Source: Bacillota bacterium (GTDB taxonomy: Bacteria > Bacillota > Clostridia > Christensenellales > CAG-138). From it: a stretch of 10,222 bases of DNA. The stretch covers positions 1 through 10,222 of the forward strand of contig JAEYSE010000052.1 of NCBI GenBank assembly GCA_023435025.1, given 5' to 3'. The position numbers and the translations under genes were made by a program. Below are positions 6,989-10,222 of the stretch, piece after piece; the first letter of the stretch is position 1; each line of letters starts with the position of its first letter. Below the pieces are notes generated by a model, which was given only the letters and a program-made list of their open reading frames with translations, had not been told where the DNA came from and did not search any database.

Positions 6989-7016
6989 GCCCGCGGCAAT
7001 CCTGCCGCGGGCCTTT
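6989..7016 (+). terminator. pckA terminator
   Basis: GCCCGCGGCA (6989-6998) and TGCCGCGGGC (7003-7012) form a perfect 10-bp stem with a 4-nt loop (ATCC), starting 20 nt after the pckA stop. The T run after it is short (CTTTAT). On the minus strand it is preceded by TTTTAAAA, so it could work weakly both ways. Confidence 0.85.
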
Positions 7017-7209
7017 ATGTGCTAAAAACTTGTTGAATGTTCCGTCCCGCGCGCAACCATTTTTGTACAGTTAGCCCTCCGGCGGTCCTTCTTTTGACAA
7101 AATAACAATAATATTGGATGCGTCTAAAAAAAATTACATTTTTTCTTATCTAATTTGTTTCATCCGATAAATTTCGCCAAAATAACAGCAATCCCTCTTG
7201 TTTTCTTCA
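7017..7209. other. AT-rich intergenic spacer
   Basis: No gene is seen between the pckA terminator and the small ORF's promoter region. There is an isolated TTGACA at 7094-7099 without a -10 at normal spacing. The 10-bp sequence CAAAATAACA appears twice (7098-7107 and 7178-7187); in AT-rich DNA this may be chance. Homopolymer A and T runs lie at about 7127-7145. Confidence 0.4.
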
Positions 7210-7238
7210 TCGACTCCGGTGCGAATTTCCACTAGAAT
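7210..7238 (+). promoter_or_regulatory. Possible promoter of the small ORF
   Basis: TCGACT (7210-7215, 4 of 6) and TAGAAT (7233-7238, 5 of 6) are separated by 17 nt. The predicted start at about 7245 would coincide with the first base of the ribosome binding site, leaving an unusually short leader. The true start may therefore be elsewhere. Confidence 0.4.
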
Positions 7239-7253
7239 GTACGAGGGGAGGTG

Positions 7254-7463
7254 ATGATAAAGTTGCAGGATTACGAGAAGCTCTATTTTCAGCTGTTCAA
7301 CAAGATCACGGACGTCATTGAGGAGCTACAGGATGTACAGCGTCAAGTCGAGGATGCGTACATCGGTATGAACTCAAAAAATGACGCAACGCCGCCTTTG
7401 CTGTTTTATCCCGGCAAGGACAAACGCGATTCAGCCAGACGCGACCGTGCGGATTGCCGTTGA
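7254..7463 (+). CDS. Small uncharacterised helical protein
   Basis: This 69-aa protein is not recognised as a named family. Residues about 5-38 form a likely amphipathic helix or coiled coil (LYFQLFNKITDVIEELQDVQRQVEDAYI), and the tail is polar and strongly basic with a PPLLFYPG turn. There is no signal peptide or membrane segment. It looks real for three reasons: a very strong GGGGAGGTGAT site precedes it, it has a possible promoter, and a clean terminator sits 5 bp after the stop. The start is uncertain. ATG 7254 is only 2 nt from GGAGG, while the in-frame TTG 7263 has an 11-nt spacing and would give 66 aa. Small clostridial proteins of similar shape occur widely, but I assign no function. 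Confidence 0.6.
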   Translation: MIKLQDYEKLYFQLFNKITDVIEELQDVQRQVEDAYIGMNSKNDATPPLLFYPGKDKRDSARRDRADCR

Positions 7464-7467
7464 ACAT

Positions 7468-7500
7468 AAAGCGCCATATACGATAGAGGCGCTTTTTCTT
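7468..7500 (+). terminator. Terminator after the small ORF
   Basis: AAAGCGCC (7468-7475) and GGCGCTTT (7488-7495) form a perfect 8-bp stem with a 12-nt loop, running into TTTTTCTTT. It starts 5 nt after the small ORF's stop codon, a typical arrangement. Confidence 0.85.
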
Positions 7501-7513
7501 TGCCAAAATGAGG

Positions 7514-7542
7514 TTGTGGGCCGAATGCCTTTATAGTATGAT
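7514..7542 (+). promoter_or_regulatory. Promoter of the GNAT gene
   Basis: TTGTGG (7514-7519) and TATGAT (7537-7542, 5 of 6) have a 17-nt spacer. Transcription would start near 7549, about 26 nt before the start codon. An overlapping alternative -10, TATAGT, is at 7532-7537. Its position just after the preceding terminator supports an independent unit. Confidence 0.55.
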
Positions 7543-7574
7543 GGAAGAAATTTTTTCACAAGGGGATCATCTTC

Positions 7575-8123
7575 ATGCAGCTTGCGCCGAAAGAAATCAT
7601 GCTGAAGGACGGAACGCGCTGCCTGCTTCGCACTCCCCTGCCAGAGGACGCGGAACAGCTCCTTGCCTATCTGAAGATCACGGCCGCTCAAACGCCTTTT
7701 CTGCTTCGGTACCCGGAAGAAGTCACGCTGACAGTGGAAGATGAACGCGCTTTTTTGCAGAACACGCTGAATGATCCGCGCAGCGGTTTTCTATGTGCGA
7801 TTGTGGGCGGCAGACTTGTTGGCAACGCCTCATTCTATCCTGTAGGCCCGCGCATGAAGGTTGCGCATCGGGCTGCATTCGGCATCGCAATTATGCAGGA
7901 ATTCTGGGGGCGCGGCCTTGGGGAGATTTTGACCCGGGAGATCTTTTCCGCGGCAAAATCCGCGGGATATGAACAGCTGGAGCTTGAGGTGGTGGCGAAC
8001 AACGCACGCGCCGTAAAGCTATATGAGAAATGCGGATTCGTCCGCTATGGCACGCGGCCAAATGCCTTTTTATACAAAGACGGCGGCTACTCGGATGAGC
8101 ACCTGATGGTACTTAAGCTGTAG
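7575..8123 (+). CDS. GNAT family N-acetyltransferase
   Basis: This 182-aa cytosolic protein is of the Gcn5-related type, which transfers the acetyl group of acetyl-CoA to an amine. Motif A, the acetyl-CoA pyrophosphate loop, is seen as FGIAIMQEFWGRGLGE (102-117) with the R/Q-x-x-G-x-G/A pattern W-G-R-G-L-G. Motif B follows as LEVVANNARAVKLYEKCGF (137-155), with the usual N and Y positions (N142, Y150). The N-terminal part (GTRCLLRTPLPEDAEQL) and the absence of fused domains resemble the RimJ/RimL-like and general GNAT subgroups. ATG 7575 is preceded by AAGGGGA with about 8 nt spacing. The acceptor cannot be told from sequence: it may be a ribosomal protein N-terminus, a polyamine or a small-molecule amine. 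It converges with the flavodiiron gene across 31 bp. Confidence 0.93.
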   Translation: MQLAPKEIMLKDGTRCLLRTPLPEDAEQLLAYLKITAAQTPFLLRYPEEVTLTVEDERAFLQNTLNDPRSGFLCAIVGGRLVGNASFYPVGPRMKVAHRAAFGIAIMQEFWGRGLGEILTREIFSAAKSAGYEQLELEVVANNARAVKLYEKCGFVRYGTRPNAFLYKDGGYSDEHLMVLKL

Positions 8124-8150
8124 CCGCCCTGTTCTTTTTCTTTTTTTCTT
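8082..8150 (+). terminator. Terminator overlapping the GNAT stop codon
   Basis: GGCGGCTAC (8082-8090) and GTAGCCGCC (8120-8128) are a perfect 9-bp GC-rich inverted repeat. The second arm includes the GNAT stop codon (8121-8123). The loop is long (29 nt) with a small inner ACC/GGT pairing. The hairpin is followed by a T-rich tract interrupted by C (8131-8150). The stem and tail fit an intrinsic terminator; the long loop lowers confidence. Confidence 0.45.
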
Positions 8151-8154
8151 CTAA

Positions 8155-9360
8155 TTAAAGTTTCATTCCCAACGCCAATTTATCCGCAAGGAAAGACATC
8201 TGGTCCAGCGCTTCCGTGTTGGGCTTGAGCCTTGCGCGCACCGTGCCCGCAACCTTATACCCAAGGCCAATGAGCCGCTGCTCCACCATGGGGACCGCTT
8301 CCCCGCTCCATCCGTAGGAGCCGAATACGGCTGCGGTGCGACCGCGCACAACAGGAACTGAGACATGCGTGAGTGCCGTCCAGACCGGGGCCATGGCGTC
8401 CGCGTTGACGGTGGGACTGCCGATCGCCAGCACGTCCGCCCGGTGGATGTGCGAAGCAGCCTCGTTGGGGGTGAGGAGGGAGATATCCTCCATCTCCACT
8501 TCCGCACCGCGGTTGCATAAATCCTCCTTTAGCTTTTCGGCCAGCGTGCGCGTATACCCGTAGCAGCTCACATAGCCGATGAACACCCGCTTGCCGGTAA
8601 GCGGCGGATGCTCCGCCGCCCATTCGCGGTAGAGCGCAATACCTTCGAGCGGGTTTTGATCCAGCACCGGCCCATGAGAGGGCAGCACAGCGCGGATGGG
8701 GAGGTTTAATTCCTCCAAACGCGCTACGGCGCGTGTTACATGCCCTGCAAACGGACGCATGATGCAGTCAAAGTAGAACCTGCGTGCGTCTTTAAAGCGC
8801 TCATCCATCCGGCTTTCGAGCACATTCTCGGGGGCAAAGTGGCAGCCGAACGCGTCGCATGTAAACAGCGCGCCGCTTTGTTCCTCATAGGTAAATATGC
8901 TGTCCGGCCAATGCAGGAACGGAGCCGGAATAAAGCGCAGTTTGTGCCCACCAAGATCCAAGACGTCGCCTTCCTTTACAACGTCTATGGGAAGTTCCTT
9001 ATTCGCGATATGGGGCAGGTATAGGGAACCGGGCTTGGAGCAGAGTATGCGGGCATTGGGCGCAAGCTCTAAAAGTTCCGCGAGGGAGCCGGAATGGTCC
9101 GGTTCGGTATGCTGCATTATGATGTAATCGATTTTTGCAGGGTCCGTCAACTGGCGGATTAAATCCAGGCTTTCCTTTAAAAAACCGTCTCTTACGGTAT
9201 CAATCAGGGCGGTTTTTTTGCTGCCCTGCACAAGGTATGAATTATAGCTGGTACCGTATTCCGTTTCCATAATGACGTCAAACCGCCTGAGCGTCTCATG
9301 GATTGCTCCCACCCAATGAATTCCTTCCAATATTTTTACCGGCTTATCTGGATGATTCAT
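8155..9360 (-). CDS. fprA: FprA family A-type flavodiiron protein
   Basis: This 401-aa cytosolic enzyme of the class A flavodiiron family reduces O2 to water and/or NO to N2O with electrons from rubredoxin or a similar donor. The N-terminal metallo-beta-lactamase-like domain (about 1-250) has the complete diiron ligand set: H84, E86, D88 and H89 (HTEPDHSG), H150 (FLHWPDS), D169 (TCDAFG) and H229 (PSHGP). A flavodoxin domain follows from about 257, with the FMN phosphate loop near 265-270 (SCYGYT) and the aromatic FMN-contact region FGSYGWSGE. There is no C-terminal rubredoxin or flavin reductase domain. GAGGGGG lies 6 nt before the ATG. It is a single gene, divergent from the TetR gene. Whether O2 or NO is the main substrate cannot be read from the sequence. 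Confidence 0.96.
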   Translation of the reverse strand: MNHPDKPVKILEGIHWVGAIHETLRRFDVIMETEYGTSYNSYLVQGSKKTALIDTVRDGFLKESLDLIRQLTDPAKIDYIIMQHTEPDHSGSLAELLELAPNARILCSKPGSLYLPHIANKELPIDVVKEGDVLDLGGHKLRFIPAPFLHWPDSIFTYEEQSGALFTCDAFGCHFAPENVLESRMDERFKDARRFYFDCIMRPFAGHVTRAVARLEELNLPIRAVLPSHGPVLDQNPLEGIALYREWAAEHPPLTGKRVFIGYVSCYGYTRTLAEKLKEDLCNRGAEVEMEDISLLTPNEAASHIHRADVLAIGSPTVNADAMAPVWTALTHVSVPVVRGRTAAVFGSYGWSGEAVPMVEQRLIGLGYKVAGTVRARLKPNTEALDQMSFLADKLALGMKL

Positions 9361-9400
9361 GAATATCCCCCTCTTCTGCTGGACGCTTGTACTTAGCTTT

Positions 9401-9406
9401 AGTATA
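9401..9406 (-). promoter_or_regulatory. Possible -10 box of the flavodiiron gene
   Basis: TATACT (minus strand, 5 of 6) lies 40 bp before the start codon, giving a leader of about 34 nt. No clear -35 is seen at 16-19 nt (GGTTTT, TGGTTT), so promoter strength may depend on a regulator. Confidence 0.4.
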
Positions 9407-9537
9407 AACCCCTATCTATGGAAAAAACCAGTGGCACGTGGTCTTGATTTTTTTCGCGGCTCTTTTCTTCCGTGCTAAACCAAGGGATACCCGAGATGTC
9501 TTACTGATGCCGGCAACAAGAATTGCGCGACCTGTGC

Positions 9538-9566
9538 TTGACAAACGCGCACCAGAGCCGTACAAT
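9538..9566 (+). promoter_or_regulatory. Promoter of the TetR-family gene
   Basis: TTGACA (9538-9543, perfect) and TACAAT (9561-9566, 5 of 6) have the ideal 17-nt spacer. Transcription would start near 9573, about 37 nt before the start codon. The box layout matches that of the rRNA promoter in this window, so without repression this should be a strong promoter. Confidence 0.85.
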
Positions 9567-9576
9567 ATATTCATAA

Positions 9577-9592
9577 TCGGTCAGCCGACCGA
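9577..9592. promoter_or_regulatory. Palindromic operator of the TetR-family regulator
   Basis: TCGGTC (9577-9582) and GACCGA (9587-9592) are perfect 6-bp arms around AGCC. The site lies just downstream of the inferred +1 (about 9573) and upstream of the ribosome binding site. Short GC-rich palindromes in this position are typical TetR-family operators, so autorepression is inferred. Confidence 0.6.
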
Positions 9593-9609
9593 CATATTGC
9601 GAGGTTTTT

Positions 9610-10173
9610 ATGGCACAGAAAAACGCAGAAGTAGAAAGTACACGGCAGGGCATACGCCAAACCGCCTCCGCCCTTTTTATGACAGGTGGCGTACATGCTA
9701 CTAGTTTAGCCGATATTTCCAAGGCAGCGAAACTCTCCAAGGGGACGCTCTATTATCATTATCCCACAAAAGAATACCTTGTGCTGGATATTGCAGAAGA
9801 ACATTTCAGCCGTATGACCGATAGCATGTTCGCCTGGATTGATTCTTTGGCGGAAGGAATGCCCGCGCAGGAAGCCCTGCGCAGCCTGACCGGGACGCTG
9901 CTGCAAGACGCAGATTCCATGCGGCTGCATTTTGCCCTCATGAGCGAAGCGTTGCGCGAAGAGGGCGCTCTTCGTAAGCGCGTTGCCGCGAAACAGCGCG
10001 AATGGGCAGTGATGCTCGAAGTAGGCGCGCTTCGAATGACGGAGCCGGGCGCACAGCGCTTCCGCGCCTACAGCCGCACCTATCTGGCCCTGCTTGACGG
10101 CTGCGCGCTGCACCAACTCTTGACCGGACATCTGGATGTGGACATTTTGCTCAAATTGTTGACGGAGGAATAG
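9610..10173 (+). CDS. TetR/AcrR family transcriptional regulator
   Basis: This 187-aa protein has the N-terminal TetR DNA-binding domain. Helix 1 carries the RQTASALFMTGGVHATSL pattern (16-33), and the helix-turn-helix at 31-51 runs through IS-KAAKLSKGTLYYHYPTKE. The G-T-L-Y-Y-H-Y recognition segment is close to family consensus. The C-terminal ligand and dimer domain (about 60-187) is all-helical and does not identify a ligand. GAGG (9601-9604) lies 5 nt before ATG, a modest ribosome binding site. A strong promoter with a palindrome at its start site precedes it, which points to autoregulation. The next gene starts 2 bp after its stop, so the two are almost surely co-transcribed, and that gene is the most likely target. 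Confidence 0.94.
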   Translation: MAQKNAEVESTRQGIRQTASALFMTGGVHATSLADISKAAKLSKGTLYYHYPTKEYLVLDIAEEHFSRMTDSMFAWIDSLAEGMPAQEALRSLTGTLLQDADSMRLHFALMSEALREEGALRKRVAAKQREWAVMLEVGALRMTEPGAQRFRAYSRTYLALLDGCALHQLLTGHLDVDILLKLLTEE

Positions 10174-10175
10174 GC

Positions 10176-10222
10176 ATGAATACGGAAAATCAAATCAACT
10201 GCGATGGCGGCATACTGGTTGC
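10176..10222 (+). CDS. Start of an unidentified gene, cut by the window edge
   Basis: ATG 10176 follows GGAGG (10164-10168) with an ideal 7-nt spacing and lies 2 bp after the TetR gene's stop. The open frame reads MNTENQINCDGGILV and runs off the window without a stop. Fifteen residues are too few to name a family. Position after a TetR-family repressor suggests a regulated enzyme or transporter, but nothing in the visible residues confirms this. Confidence 0.7.
   Translation, partial: MNTENQINCDGGILV

Noticed and set aside
7098..7187. Repeated CAAAATAACA as a possible regulatory or CRISPR-like repeat
   Set aside because: There are only two copies of 10 bp, 80 bp apart in AT-rich DNA, with no third copy and no array structure.
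9438..9704. 88-codon plus-strand frame in the fprA-TetR intergenic region
   Set aside because: It runs through the TetR promoter and operator and into the TetR gene in another frame. It lacks a ribosome binding site and a recognisable domain.

Overview
The window looks like a moderately GC-rich member of the Firmicutes (class Clostridia, possibly close to Christensenellales). This is inferred from the 16S rRNA 5' end, strong AGGAGG-type ribosome binding sites, classical sigma-A promoters, an FprA-type flavodiiron protein (typical of anaerobes), ATP-type PEP carboxykinase, and a lipoprotein of the clostridial Cthe_2159-like beta-helix family. It is ordinary chromosomal DNA: I see no insertion sequence, CRISPR array, tRNA or phage gene.

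Layout. (1) 1-125: the 5' end of a 16S rRNA gene on the minus strand, with its leader and a near-consensus promoter (TTGACA-N17-TACAAT) facing left. (2) 540-3962: a tight plus-strand operon of three genes, a VTC/CYTH-type polyphosphate polymerase domain protein, a DUF4956 membrane protein and a large Ca-binding-type beta-helix lipoprotein. It ends at a perfect 12-bp hairpin that also terminates the converging asparaginase gene. (3) 4096-5085: cytoplasmic-type L-asparaginase (minus), divergent from pckA (5397-6968, plus). The 311-bp gap between them carries an extended -10 promoter for the asparaginase, and a TATAAT box followed by a perfect ATTATAAC-N6-GTTATAAT palindrome for pckA. (4) 7254-7463: a small uncharacterised helical protein with its own terminator. 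(5) 7575-8123: a GNAT acetyltransferase, converging with (6) 8155-9360: an FprA flavodiiron protein (minus). (7) 9610-10173: a TetR-family regulator with a near-perfect promoter and a palindromic operator at its transcription start, followed 2 bp later by the start of another gene cut by the window edge.

How the genes work together. The three-gene operon is the most interesting part. A soluble VTC-like catalytic domain with every key basic and acidic position visible is co-transcribed with a membrane protein and a secreted lipoprotein, which suggests a split, membrane-associated phosphate-polymer or phosphotransfer system linked to the cell surface. Asparaginase and PEPCK fit one route (Asn to Asp to oxaloacetate to PEP), but they have separate promoters. 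FprA would remove O2 or NO. The TetR regulator probably controls itself and the gene that follows it.
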